Below are positions 37,268 to 49,100 of a stretch of DNA of 64,000 nt, in pieces. The number at the start of each line of letters is the position of its first letter. Within the stretch, counting starts at the first letter, position 1. This DNA is from Brassica napus (lineage: Eukaryota; Streptophyta; Magnoliopsida; Brassicales; Brassicaceae), in contig NC_063444.1 in the NCBI RefSeq assembly GCF_020379485.1, forward strand, positions 6,768,652 through 6,832,651. The letters run 5' to 3'. The translations under genes were made by a program, and so were the position numbers. Under the pieces are notes generated by a model. The model worked only from the letters and a program-made list of their open reading frames with translations. It was not told the DNA's origin and made no database searches.

Positions 37268-39148
37268 TTAAGAATCGTGCATCGCCTGGAGGAATTCATT
37301 ACTCCTCCTGTCTACATCCTCCTCGGCATGTGTGTTGTCGGATGGTCCCTCGCATGGAATGGGATTTTGTCGTCGCATGTTCCTCAACATGGTCTCCCAT
37401 TCCGGATTTGTGGCCGCTATAAAGTCCAAGAAGCCCTCGAGTCCACCCACACGAGCTGTGAACGCAGATTTTGTCGCGGCCAACTCGTTACGCAGCTCAG
37501 TGACTTCATCATCCCGTCGCTGACCATAAGACGATGTCGCTCTCCGAAAATTGTTGACGGAACCAATCCCCAACGTCCGTCCCTTTTTTTTAGGGACAAC
37601 CTTAAAAACAAAAAATAAATATTGTTAGTAAAAATTTAAAGTTAAATTAAATGAATAATAAAAAATTAAAATTTTAGAAAATTTACCTCCTCGTAAATCT
37701 TATCCACTTCAAGTGTGGATAAGGTGACGGGTAATCCGTCGGTAGACTGCTGGGTCAGCTGGGACTGGCGGTCTTCAAACAGAGCAACCACATCGTTGTA
37801 GATTTGCTCGGACTTGCCATCAACAAATACGCCCGCCTTGTTCTTGTGGTTCCTTTGGTAAAGTTCCATAAGAGACGGGAGATGTCCCGTCTCTTTGGCT
37901 TAAAAAACATTTAAGAAAGTTAGAATAAAAAAATATATATATTAAAAAATTTATTTAATAAAATATTTAATTACCATTTCCAAACGGACACCGGCGTGGA
38001 GTTTTTGGCCCGTAGTGTGAAGCATCGGCCCGTTTCCGTGCTCATCGACCGTGTTACGGGAGTTAGAGCAAGACTGAGCGATTCTAATGGAATCAAGAAG
38101 ACGCCAATAACGGATGAGGCCATCCCACACATCCGTGGTGAGCTCAGCGGGTTTGCCATGCTCATATCCCTTCACGATCCAGTCACCCTTCCAGTTGGAG
38201 ACCGTGTCCAACAAGCGAACTTTCGCCTTCGCGTTAAACTTCTTCCTCACCCTCTCAGTGATCCCCAAGGCCCAATTATATTTTTGCTGTTGGAAAAAAT
38301 AAATTAACAATTAGTTTTTTAGAAAGTATATATATAAATCATGAAAAAATTAAAGTATATATAATTAATTAATAGAAATTTACAGCATAAATTTTGAACC
38401 ACGTCTTTCTGACGTAGTGAGGCGTCTTACTCCAGTTCGGATGTGCCATGGAGAAGTAACGTTTGATCGTGTCGATTACGTCCGATGCAAGAGATCCGTC
38501 AACCCCCCACCTGGAAAATAAAAATTTAAAATAGAAATTATTTTTTAATGTTATAAAAGAATTTTAAACGAATTAAAAAAAAATTTAATGCAACATACCA
38601 CAAAGTTCCGTCCGGTCGGTCGGGGTTGATGACTGGTAAACCTTCTCTGCCTGGCAGACGGAGAATGTCCTCTACAGTGTACTGCGAGTAAGGAGCACTC
38701 GGAGGCACCATCAAATCGGGATGAATATCGGCGGGCATCGGAGGTGCCATCGGAGGAGGCACAGGAGGAGACATCGTCGGATGAGCCATCGGGGAAAGCA
38801 CATGAGGAGCCGATGGTGCACTTGAAGAAGTAGACCCAGAGACTCTCTGAGTGTACTGAGTCTCGGGGACAGTCTCCTGACCCGAAGAACCGGGAGCTGA
38901 AGAAGATGGGTCTAAACGACTACCCGGCTCACCGAACATCTCTCTGTAATGAGCAGTAAGTCTGCCTTTTCGAACCTGGGAAAAAAATTTAATTTTTAAA
39001 ATTAACATCAACAGTATATTTCCCAACATTATCCACCTAATCAACACTAAATAACATAAAATCCGTAAACCAATCTAAATTCCCTATACTAACCACCTAA
39101 TCTATCCTAAACTAACCAAATTAGAGAGAAATTAGAGAGGTTTACCAT
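37268..39148 (-). pseudogene. CACTA TnpA-like gene (Ptta/En/Spm type), element 3
   Basis: Inferred exons (minus): ATG at 39148-39146 alone before a GTAAAC donor; 38975-38599 (RKGRLTAHYREMFG, Pro-rich middle, YTVEDILRLPGREGLPVINP); 38510-38384 (VIDTIKRYFSMAHPNWSKTP); 38286-37975 (RVRKKFNAKAKVRLLDTVSNWKG, DVWDGLIRYW); about 37898-37690 (HLPSLMELYQRNHKNK); 37587-37268 ([14 protein letters not shown], coiled-coil-like tail). This is the plant Ptta/En-Spm family, which in En/Spm binds subterminal motifs and assists TnpD. The join into the 37898 exon is one base out of phase with my best donor, so the gene is either frameshifted there or the boundary is slightly wrong. Confidence 0.7.
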
Positions 39149-39224
39149 TGCCACGAAATGGAGAGGAAGTAGAGAGGAAAGAAAGAGTGAGCGCTCGGGG
39201 TATATATAAGATTACATATCGTCG

Positions 39225-39470
39225 CAATTTCCTCGTAAGGTTACGACGAAATAGCGAGCACTTACAAAGGCCCGCGTTTTATACTACGAGGAAATAGCGA
39301 GGAATTACAAAGGCCCGCGTTTTTATATACGAGGTATTAACGATGATTTTATTATCGTTGCAAATTCCTCGTAACGTTACGACGAAATAGCGAGCAATTC
39401 TACGAGAAGATAGCGAGGAATTACAAAGGCCCGCGTTTTTATATACGAGGTATTAACGAGCCGCGCTTTC
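39225..39470. repeat. Spacer motif cluster A of CACTA element 3
   Basis: CGAGGAAATAGCGAGGAATT, TACGACGAAATAGCGAG and GGCCCGCGTTTT units repeat here, the same ACGAGGAAA-type core as in the subterminal regions. It lies upstream of the plus-strand TATA box and also of the TnpA-like gene start. Confidence 0.75.
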
Positions 39471-39471
39471 C

Positions 39472-39479
39472 TATAAATA
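39472..39479 (+). promoter_or_regulatory. TATA box of the plus-strand spacer transcript
   Basis: TATAAATA on the plus strand, followed by an AC/CT-rich stretch typical of plant transcription starts (39482-39530). It faces away from both transposase genes, and the only structured element downstream is the stem-loop at 39563. Confidence 0.6.
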
Positions 39480-39562
39480 TACCCACAACTCTCCTTCTCA
39501 AACTACACACAAACTCCCAAATCACACTCCTCAGCAAAATCCTATTCAAATTATAAATATTT

Positions 39563-39682
39563 GAAAAAAAAGGGAAGAGAAGAAGATATTAGAATTCATG
39601 TGGGCGAGACTTACGTATTATAATTGCTGGAAGTCTTGCCACATGTGAATCTGATATTTTTCTTCTTTTTCTTTTTTTTTTC
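39563..39682 (+). ncRNA. Candidate miRNA precursor stem-loop inside CACTA element 3
   Basis: The arms 39563-39612 and 39631-39682 are inverted copies around an 18-nt loop. The inner 27 positions pair with only G-U wobbles and three small bulges (1, 2 and 1 nt), and the outer purine/pyrimidine tracts extend the stem to about 50 bp. This matches plant pre-miRNA geometry. A TATAAATA box about 85 nt upstream would support a short Pol II transcript. Candidate guides start near 39631 (core UCUUGCCACAUGUG) or come from the opposite arm (core AUGUGGGCGAGAC). I recognise no named miRNA. Alternative: a chance inverted repeat or an siRNA-producing hairpin. No small-RNA data are available here. Confidence 0.55.
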
Positions 39683-39689
39683 TAGTTTT

Positions 39690-39940
39690 TACATTACGAG
39701 GTATTTACGACGATTTTGTCCTACGTGGAATTAACGAGGTCCGTGTTCTTTATTTATTTACGTGGTGTTTACGACGATTTCGTCCTACGTGGACTTAACG
39801 GGGGTCGCTTTCTTTATTTTTTATTTCATCGTTATTTCCTCGTCTTCTTACGAGTCCTTTACGACGATTCTCTCTTACGTGGAATTAACGAGGCCTACGT
39901 CGTAAGTTCGACGTCGATTTACGAGGAATTAACGAGTTTT
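39690..39940. repeat. Spacer motif cluster B of CACTA element 3
   Basis: TTACGACGATT, CTACGTGGAATTAACGAGG and TTTACGAGGAATTAACGAG units follow the stem-loop, again in the ACGAGGAAA/ACGACGA family. Together with cluster A it brackets the hairpin. Confidence 0.75.
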
Positions 39941-40142
39941 ATGTTTAAATCCCTAAAATCCGACACCCCAAACCCCATATTCCTTATTTTCTACTTCATA
40001 TATTCCAAACCCCATCTTTATTTTCATTCCAAACCACAATTCCCACATTTGCTTATTCATAAAACAAACTCCCACATTACCTTATTCATAAAACAAACTC
40101 CCACATCTTATTCATAAAACACCATACACAAAATCAAATACA

Positions 40143-43100
40143 TCAATCGAATACATCGACATTCTCGTCATCACTAGAAACATCATCATTTTCATTAAAG
40201 TCGTCTTCAACAGCTTCGTCTGTGGCATCATCGGTAAGATCTTTGTACTCGTGATTATGCGGATCAATGAGAAGGATGTCATCAATTTCTTGTTCAGGTT
40301 CCTCGACTTCATTTATCTGTTCTTCTTGCAATGGTGGTTCTTCTCCACTGATGATTTGTCCTCGAGGTGTAACTTTGATCACTGCTAACCAATTTATACC
40401 CGAATCTCTCATCCGAGGGTATGGAAGGAAGCTAACTTGGTCTGCTTGTGAAGCTAAGATGAAAGGCTCGATTTTGTTGTACTTTCGTCCACCATTGACA
40501 TCAACTACACCGAATTTGTTAGACCGAACACCTCTGTTGACAACGGGGTCGAACCATTCACATTTGAAGAGGACGCATTTCAGCTTCAGTATCCCTGGAA
40601 ATTCGACTTCAATAATCTCCGTCAAGATCCTGTAGAAATCTGTTTCCCCTTTCACACATATTCCATAGTTACTGGTCGCCCACTGTCTACCATACTCATA
40701 TGTGTGAAAAGTATAGCCTCGTGTGAAATACATCTGTGATGTGGTGACCTTTACAAGTGGAGATTGAATTACTTCATGTAACCACTTAGGATAATCTGCA
40801 TCGTCGTCGTAATCAACCTGCAAAAATAAAGAGAATGTTGAAATACAGATCATGTATGAAAAAAGAGGTTGAGTTAATACCTGATTCAGCAACCACTTAA
40901 TGAAGTGTTGATCTTTTCTTTTGTCTACGTCACTTGTGGATATACCAGGAAATGTTTCTTCGACTTGAGAAACAAATAGGCTGTAAAATCACATTTTATA
41001 GGAATGAATCTCTCGCAATTATATAATTAATTATACTTATATGTGTTTCGAAGTATCCATATATGTTACCTTTCAAAATAACGCATCAATGGATCCTCGC
41101 AATTGAGTAGAATATAGGTGTGTGCACTATGAGTGTCTTATTCACTCGACCACCAAACCTCTTTAGACTTCCCACCGAGTCGCCCAATCTGGCTAAAGAT
41201 GTCTGGAACACCAGCAACTGCATATGTTGGCGCAACACCACCATCATCATATCTTCTTGGAGCTCTTCTCCGGGTACGTACTTTTGACGCAAAGTAGTAC
41301 GATGTGAAGTGAGAAACTTCTTCCGTCAAACTTCATGGCTCGCTCATACTGATACATCCATCCGTAATGTACGGTTCCACGAAGCAATGCCTCATATGGG
41401 AGGTGGACAGCTAGATGCTCCATGACGTCAAAAAATCCGGGAGGAAATATCTTCTCCAAGTTGCACAACAAGATTGGAATGTTCTCCTGAAGCTGTTCCA
41501 AAACTTCTTCTTTAAGAGTGCGTGTGCTCAGATCCCTGAAAACTGCTCCAATGCCTTTTATATTCCAAAAACAATTAAACACATTGTTAGTCATATATTA
41601 TTTTGCAAATTAGACCGTTATAAAATTATTATGATATAATACACTACGTACCTGCAAGTGTTTCATGTACGTTTGTTGGAAGTAGCTCCGCAAATGCAAA
41701 GGGCAGCAGTCGTTGCATAAAGACATGACAATCATGACTCTTCATCCCGGAGAACTTTTGACCCATTTAAACACATCTAGAGAGATTCGAAACATACACA
41801 TCGGGGAACTTCACTTCTGATGCCACCCAGTTGAACAACACCGACTTTTTTTTCTGAAGACAATCTGAATATCGGAACATGAACTTGTCCATTGCTTTTA
41901 ATATGTAACTCGCTTCTTGAGCAAATATCCAGCAAGTCCAACCTCAATTTTATGTTGTCTTTTGTCTTCCCTGGGACATTCAATATTGTATTCATGATGT
42001 TCTCAAAGAAATTCTTCTCTATATGCATCACATCGAGGTTGTGGCGCAGAAGAAGATCCTTCCAATATGGCAACTCCCAAAATATACTCTTCTTGTGCCA
42101 GTTGTGATAAACACCGTAAGAATCAGGCATATTACGAGGGACATGCCAATTACCACCCCAACGAACTGTTTCATTAGCTCCGTAGTAGTCAATTTACGCT
42201 TCAATTTGTTCTCTAGTTAGATATGGAGGAGGAGTGTCTCTCACAACCCTTTTGTGCCTAAACAAATTCTTGTTTTTTCGGTAAGGATGGCCAATGGGAA
42301 GAAATCGACGGTGACAATCAAACCAACTTGTCTTCCTACCATTCTTCAGTTGAAACGCATCTGCCGTTCCATTACAATATGGACAAGCTAGTCTCCCATG
42401 TGTAGTCCATCCAGACAACATCCCATAGGCAGGAAAATCACTTATGGTCCACAAAAGCATCGCTCGCATCGTAAAATTCGTCTTCGTTGAACAGTCATAC
42501 GTCCTCACCTCTGTTGACCACAAATCCTTCAACTCTTTTATCAGTGGTTGTAGGAAAACATCCAGTGACCTTTTTGGATGATTCGGACCAGGTATTAATA
42601 TGGTGAAGAATAGCAACTCCCGTTGCATGCACATCTCCGGTGGCAGGTTGTATGGTGTAAGAAAGACTGGCCACAATGAATATTGTCTCCCTGACATTCC
42701 GAACGGACTAAATCCATCTATGCATAGTCCGAGATACACATTCCGGCTATTGCTAGTGAAATCCGGATGTACTTTGTTGAAATGTTTCCAGGCTCTTGCA
42801 TCTGATGGATGAGTCATCTCACCATCCGTCTGAGTATGCTCGGCATGCCATCTCATCTTTCCAGCAGTCTGCTCTGATTGATACAATCTTTTCAATCTGT
42901 TTGTAATTGGTAGGTACCACATCCTTTGGTACGGTACCCTATTACGTCCCCGTCCTTGCGGCTTGAATCGTGGCTTCTTGCAGAATCGACATTCTTCTAG
43001 CTTCTCATCATCTCCCCAATAGATCATGCAGTTGTCGATGCAAACATCTATCATCTCAGAAGGCAACCCAAGACTATAAACCAGTTTCTAAATCTCATAA

Positions 43101-43759
43101 TAAGAATCAGCAGACACATTTTCTTCCGGAAAATACTCTTTAAACAAGTCCGCCCATTCGTTCATGCAACTTTCAGGTAGATTGTGATCAGTTTTAATAT
43201 TCATCATTCTAGCAGCTAACGACAATTTAGAGAGACATTCTCTACAACCACTGTAAAGTGGTTGATTCGCCGCGTTTAACATTTCGTAAAACTTTTTTGC
43301 ATCTATATTAGGTTCTTCATATTCATCATGAGCTACAAATGCATCAGCTACCATATCATGAACCCTATCATAATCTACCATCTCCTCCTGATGGTAACTA
43401 TGTTCATTATGCAAATGATGATCAACCGGTTCTTTTTCCTGAAAATTGCTATTACTACTACTAGCTTCATTCTGATCATAATTAAAACTTTCTCCATGTT
43501 GAAACCAGATATAGTAATCTGGCATGAAACCTCTATTTATTAAATGTTTCCAAACATTTTCACGGTTTGCCAGTTTCGAATTGTTGCATTTCTGACAAGG
43601 ACAGAACATCTTACCACTTTCTTGGGCGAGCGGTGTTGAATCTGCTTGATGCATAAATGTCTCCAGGCCCGCAAGGTATTCTTTCGTCACTCTCCCGTTA
43701 GCATCTCTATGCATATACATCCACTTCCGCAACTCGTAAATAGTCCCGGAGCCAGCCAT
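40143..43759 (-). pseudogene. CACTA TnpD-like transposase, element 3
   Basis: From the ATG at 43759 (MAGSGTIYELRKWMY): transposase-associated domain with CPCQKCNNSK; Transposase_21 region (IDVCIDNCMIYW, YLGLCIDGFSPFG, LLWTISDFPAYGMLSGWTTH, HNLDVMHIEKNFF); DUF4218 (LCNLEKIFPPGFFDVMEHLAVHL); DUF4216 after introns (FTRGYTFHTYEYG, LFKCEWFDPV); acidic C-terminus rich in Asp/Glu. Disablements: TAG at 43088-43090 where element 1 has CAG (Gln), TAA at 42194-42196, a frameshift in a poly(A) run near 41850, a further stop near 41768, and a frameshift near 41330. The TnpD-like protein is the DDE-type catalytic subunit; this copy is dead. Confidence 0.9.
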
Positions 43760-43818
43760 TTTTTTTTGCTTTCACGTTTTTTGTTGTTGGTGTGTTTATA
43801 ATGATGTTCAAACATCCA

Positions 43819-43826
43819 TATTTATA
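43819..43826 (-). promoter_or_regulatory. TATA box of TnpD-like gene, element 3
   Basis: TATAAATA on the minus strand, 60 bp upstream of the TnpD-like ATG, right where the subterminal repeats end. Confidence 0.6.
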
Positions 43827-43859
43827 GGAAATTTCGAATCTGGTAGTTGTAATTTTTCT

Positions 43860-44175
43860 ATGAATTTACGACGAAAATTAATTAGGTGGCCAAAAAAACC
43901 GTGTAACACCTACAAAGTTGGTGGATTCAAAATTTCCTCGCTAAATACACGTAAATTATTTCTTAGTAAATAACACGTGAAGTTTACGTCGTATTTACGA
44001 GGAAATAGTATTTCCTCGTAAAAGACACGTCAAATTACATCGACTTTACGACGAAACGCTTTTATCGTTACTTTACGAGGAAATAACGATAAGATTATTT
44101 TTCCACGTAAGTTTCTTGTAAAATCGACGTAAATTTACGAGGATTGTTTTTCCTCGTTAACTTTCCTCGTTAAGC
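43860..44175. repeat. Right subterminal repeats of CACTA element 3
   Basis: Dense TTTACGAGGAAA, TTACGACGAAA and TTCCTCGTAAA units in both orientations between the TnpD-like promoter and the right terminus. Confidence 0.8.
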
Positions 44176-44193
44176 ATGTGTTTTCTTGTTATT

Positions 44194-44872
44194 AAACAGT
44201 ATTTACAAACCAGGTGAAAATGATAAGGAGGTAAAGCACTAACACTGTATCCTTATGAGAGTTTGTTTTCCATTAAAATGGAAAACTAACCCACGATAAC
44301 CGGTTACATAGTCTAACCAGTTTGTATGCCCAAAATAAATCGAAATTGAACAACCGGTTATTGAAGGAAATCAGTTGGTTTTAGTGTAATAATTGAGAAG
44401 TGAACAGGGTACCGATATTTTTTTGTAACTTGTGGATATCTGGGGCTTGTACACTGTTCGACGAGAATAAAATCTCCACTTTTGACTTTTGGAACTAGGT
44501 AGGGGTGTCAGTCCAGTTAGGGTGATGATAATTACCTACCCCCAGGTTCCCTGCAAGCATTAAATGCTGGAGTGTGAGCTGGATAAAGATATTCCCAAAC
44601 CGGGAGTGAGTGTTTCCGGGTTCAAACCGTGAAAATCACTATATATAGAGGTTCTATGAAGGGGTATTAAATTTCCTCTACCATTTCTGATAACATTTTT
44701 CACCAGTTTCACGGAACAAAACAAGAAGCAACCTAACGAAGAGTAGGTGATCGCGGTTCGTCTGATAAGAAGATATTTTTATAATATAGGGATAATATAT
44801 GAGCTACATTCTGTTATGTTTCATTATATATTTACTATTTCCCTTACATGCATACGTGACAATTTATCGTAG
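44194..44872. repeat. MULE 5' non-coding region
   Basis: Contains GATAACCGGTTACATA, CTAACCAGTTTG and CAACCGGTTATTG motifs and a TATATATAG box near 44640. A likely leader intron ends at TTTATCGTAG just before the MULE ATG. Continuous in character with 35771-36660, from which CACTA element 3 now separates it. Confidence 0.6.
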
Positions 44873-45639
44873 ATGGGGCGTCTGGTCCGAGTCCGGATTG
44901 GGCAATGGACCAAAACAGAAGATGGGGTTTGGTCGTTCAAAGGGAACCCGGGGGAATCAGAGCAGTATGTGATTGCCAGAACAAATGAAAAGTTTGACTC
45001 GTTGGTTAGCCTAATACGTGAAGAACTAGTTATCACACCGCACACCCCTGTGATTCTGACATATTGCCTTCCAGAGTGCATGCTACAGCCACACGCCGCT
45101 GCGTCTCCACCGCTAAACATTGCCACATCATATGATGTTGAAGCCATGATTAGTGTACACGAGTGGGCGAATGAGCTGGAGATATGTGTATCACATGGCC
45201 CCATTAAAGTTGCAAAATATCAGTTTCTCTGCAGGACTCCTTTCAGCATAGGAAATAAACCCTTTCTGTGTAGTGGTGAAACGGAGGAGGAACATATTGC
45301 CGCCGTAAACGGTTAGTTTTGTTAAATATAAGAATATGGTCAAATAGACCGAGATGCATATTTTACGAACTGATTAGTATTTGTTGGTTAAACACTGCAG
45401 ATTTGATAGGGCATGATGAGCTAAACTTTAGCGAGAGGATGCTTAAAGAGATATTCAGTGAGGAGAAGCTCGTTATTATTTACCGGTTCTCCATGGAGGT
45501 TGAAAGGGCTATGAGTCGTATTGATCTTAACATCACACCTCCGGACGAGGGACCTAATGTCAGTGTTACGGAGGGGTTTCCGTCAACAAACAGGCAACCA
45601 AGCCCCCACTCGTCGGGGTTGTTCACCACAAGAAAACAC

Positions 45640-46080
45640 TCCGAATTCCGACGGAGCTTCCGACGGACACCAAGGTCGTCGGACATTTGCGACGGAATAC
45701 TGACAAATTTCCGACCAAATCCAAAAAAATGAAGTCGTCGGAATTCCGTCGGCCATTTCCGACGGAATTCCGACGACATAAGGTTCGTCGGAATTTTCCG
45801 ACGACTTTTCGACGACATTCCGATAAAAAATGTAACCGTTGTAGTCGTCGGAAGTTCGTCGGTATATTCCGACGGAATTCCGACGACATTCCGATTAACA
45901 GCATAGTCGTCGGAATTCCATCGGTATTTTCCGACGGAATTCCGACGAACCATGTGACCGTTGCCGACAAATACATATGACCGTTGTATAGCCGTTTGGG
46001 ATTGGACAATTCCGACGGAATTCCGACGGACTTCTTTATATCCGTCGGAATTTCGTCGGAAAGTCGTCGGAGGTCCGTAA
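45640..46080. repeat. Left subterminal repeats of CACTA element 4
   Basis: About 25 copies, both orientations, of a GTCGGAATTCCGACGG core and its halves (CCGTCGGAA, TTCCGACGA). Expected binding sites for the TnpA-like protein of this element. Confidence 0.85.
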
Positions 46081-46089
46081 GCAATTTCC

Positions 46090-46097
46090 TATAAATA
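46090..46097 (+). promoter_or_regulatory. TATA box of TnpD-like gene, element 4
   Basis: TATAAATA 77 bp upstream of the ATG, followed by a CA/CT-rich leader (CATTCAACTCATTCACAC). Same placement as in element 3. Confidence 0.65.
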
Positions 46098-46173
46098 CAA
46101 CCCCTCCTCATTCAACTCATTCACACTTCATTCTCTCTTCATTCTCTTTAGTCATAACAATTCCGTGAAAATC

Positions 46174-49100
46174 ATGTCTTCAGAAGTTTATTATCGTTCG
46201 TGGATGGATAAACCTCATTTGGATCCGAACACCAATTTGCTTACGGAAGAATACGTTCAAGGGATTGGAGAATTCATGAGGCTTGTTCAACAGCAACCGG
46301 ATGCAAAAAGTGGTATGTTAAGATGTCCCTGCTCTTCTTGCAATAATAATAAGGTTATAAAAGAATTTGATGTTTGGACTCATTTGTATATGAAAGGGTT
46401 TTCACGTAATTATAAAGTTTGGTACCTTCATGGGGAAACTGGTTATGAATATGGTAGTACTAGCGAACCTCAGCCTGTTAGTGAACCTCAGCCTGATATT
46501 AGGTTAGAAGAATCTAGAACGGATATAGATTATGGTGTAGGTACTGAGCAGATGGTACATGATCATTATAGAGGGGAAGAACCAAACCCCGAGTCTAGGA
46601 GATTTTTTGACATGTTGGATGCAGGAAAACAACCTTTGTATCAAAATTGTAGAGATGGTCATTCAGTCTTATCATCTGCAACTAGATTAATGGGTATTAA
46701 GACAGACTATAATTTGGCTGAAGAATGTATGGATGCGATTACTGATTTTGTCAAAGGTATTCTACCTGAGGATAACCTTGCACCGGGTTCATACTACGAG
46801 GTTCAGAAACTTGTTGCAGGTCTTCAACTACCGTATGAAGTGATAGATGTATGTATTGACAACTGCATGATCTACTGGAGAGCGGATGAGACACGGAATG
46901 TATGCAAATTTTGTGGGAAACCTCGTTATCAGGAGACGAGGGGAAGAGTTCCGATCCCATTCAAAAGAATGTGGTATTTGCCTTTGACGGAAAGATTGAA
47001 GAGGTTGTATCAGTGTGAGCGCACAGCAAAAGCAATGAGATGGCATGCAGAGCATTCCACAAATGGTGAGATTAGACATCCTTCAGATGCAAAGGCTTGG
47101 AAACATTTCCAGTCAACATATCCAGAATTTGCGGAAGAGAGAAGAAATGTTTATCTTGGATTATCTACTGATGGTTTCAGCCCATTTGGAAAGCATGGAA
47201 GGCAGTATTCTCTATGGCCAGTTATTGTGACACCGTACAACTTACGGCCGAGCTTGTGCATGCGACGAGAGTTTTTGTTTCTCTCAATTCTAGTCCCCGG
47301 GCCAGATCATCCTAAAAGATCACTAGATGTGTTTCTTCAACCACTAATATATGAGTTGCAACAACTATGGGCGCATGGTTTTGAGACATACGATGTTTCG
47401 CGCAAAGAAAACTTTCAGATGCGGGCAGTACTTATGTGGACAATAAGTGACTTTCCAGCATATGGTATGTTATCTGGATGGACAACACATGGGAAGCTAT
47501 CATGTCCATATTGTCAAGATGACACAGATGCTTTCCAACTAAAGAACGGAAGGAAAACGTGTTGGTTTGACTGTCACAGACGATTTCTACCACCTGATCA
47601 TCCATACCGCAGGAGTAAGACTTCGTTTACGAAGAACAAGCAGGTGTTTGATGGTCCACCTGAGGAAGTTAGTGGGAAAGATTTGTTGAAGCAGTTTAGG
47701 TATTTTGATGCAGAAAGGACGCCAGATGTAGGTGGACATGAAAACATTCGAGTCAATGCGGTTGGAGAGCTACATAACTGGCACAAAAAGAGTATTTTCT
47801 GGGATCTACCATATTGGGAGAGTCATCTATTGCGGCATAATTTAGATGTCATGCATATTGAGAAGAACTTCTTCGATAATCTGATGAACACAGTCCTTAA
47901 CATCCAAGGTAAAACGAAGGATAATTTGAAGTCAAGGTTGGATTTAGTCGATATTTGTGATCGTTCTGAACTTCACGTTGATGAGAACGGTACGGCCCCT
48001 TTTCCCATTTATCGGCTAGATGGTGCTAGAAAAGAAGAGTTCTTTGATTGGATTACAGAGAAAGTGAAATTTCCTGACGGATATGCATCAAATTTGGGGA
48101 ACTGCGTTGATAGAAGCGAAGGAAAGTTTACTGGCTTGAAGAGTCATGATTGTCATGTAATTATGCAGCGCCTCCTTCCGTTTGCCTTTTCAGCATTATT
48201 GCCACGTAATGTTCATGAAGCAATTGCAGGGATTAGTGTTTTTTTCCGTGACTTATGCAGCAGAGTATTGACTGAAGAGGGTATTAATAATTTGAAGACA
48301 AACGCACCAGTCAGCATGTGCAACCTTGAGAAGATATTTCCTCCATCATTCTTTGATGTAATGGAACATCTTGCTATTCATCTCGCAAGAGAATTGGAAC
48401 TTGGTGGTCCTGTGCAGTACAGATGGATGTATATTTTTGAGCGTTATATGCATCATCTGAAGAAGATGGTCAAAAATCAAAGCAGGGTGGAAGGATCTAT
48501 AGTGGCACAGGTGATCAATGAAGAAACTGCAATCTTTGCTGAAAATTATTTTCCACCAGAAGTGCAAACAAAACACCGAAGACCTGCTCGGCATGATGAT
48601 AGAGGGGAGAGAGCAACATATCATGTTACTGTCCCAAGCATGTTCAAGGAAATAGGACGACTTAGTGGAAAATTCACGAAGCGGAGACTTACGGACACTG
48701 AGAACGCTCATTTGCAAACATATTTGCTCACCAACTGTGAAGATGTTCTACAATATGAGAGGTAAAAATATTTATTCATTTATTGTTAGATTAATATTCA
48801 ATAAATTTATTTCATATTGATAATATTTTTGTATATAGTGTATATATGGCGGAGTTGCGTATGACTCACAGGCATGCAACAGAAGATGAGCTTCGACAAC
48901 TTAGAGATAACGGATTTGCTGCGTGGCTTCGTAGTTATGTGAGTCATATATCCTATTACCCTATGCAAATGATTAGTTTAAATTTAATATATATAAACTA
49001 ATTAATTTTGCAATCATATATGTTTTTTTTTATAGGTGAATGATGGTTTGGCCAGAGGTCTTGTGTTCGATGATTGGATACGCGAATTTGTGCAGGGACC

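Larger units (their letters stand above)
36661..44193 (-). mobile_element. CACTA element 3 (full size, decayed)
   Basis: Left end CACTACAAGAAAACATAAAT preceded by TAT; the right end reads GTTTTCTTGTTATT, so the last four bases differ from the expected AGTG. TnpD-like (40143-43759) and TnpA-like (37268-39148) genes lie on the minus strand in that order. Subterminal DNA is full of CGTCGTAAA / ACGAGGAAA motifs, and a further cluster surrounds a plus-strand stem-loop between the genes. Several nonsense and frameshift mutations make it non-autonomous. Confidence 0.92.

Noticed and set aside
45480..46111. ORFs on the minus strand rich in RRNSVG / SVGIPSE
   Set aside because: Translations of the CCGTCGGAATTCCGACGG subterminal repeats; the repeat unit happens to lack stops.
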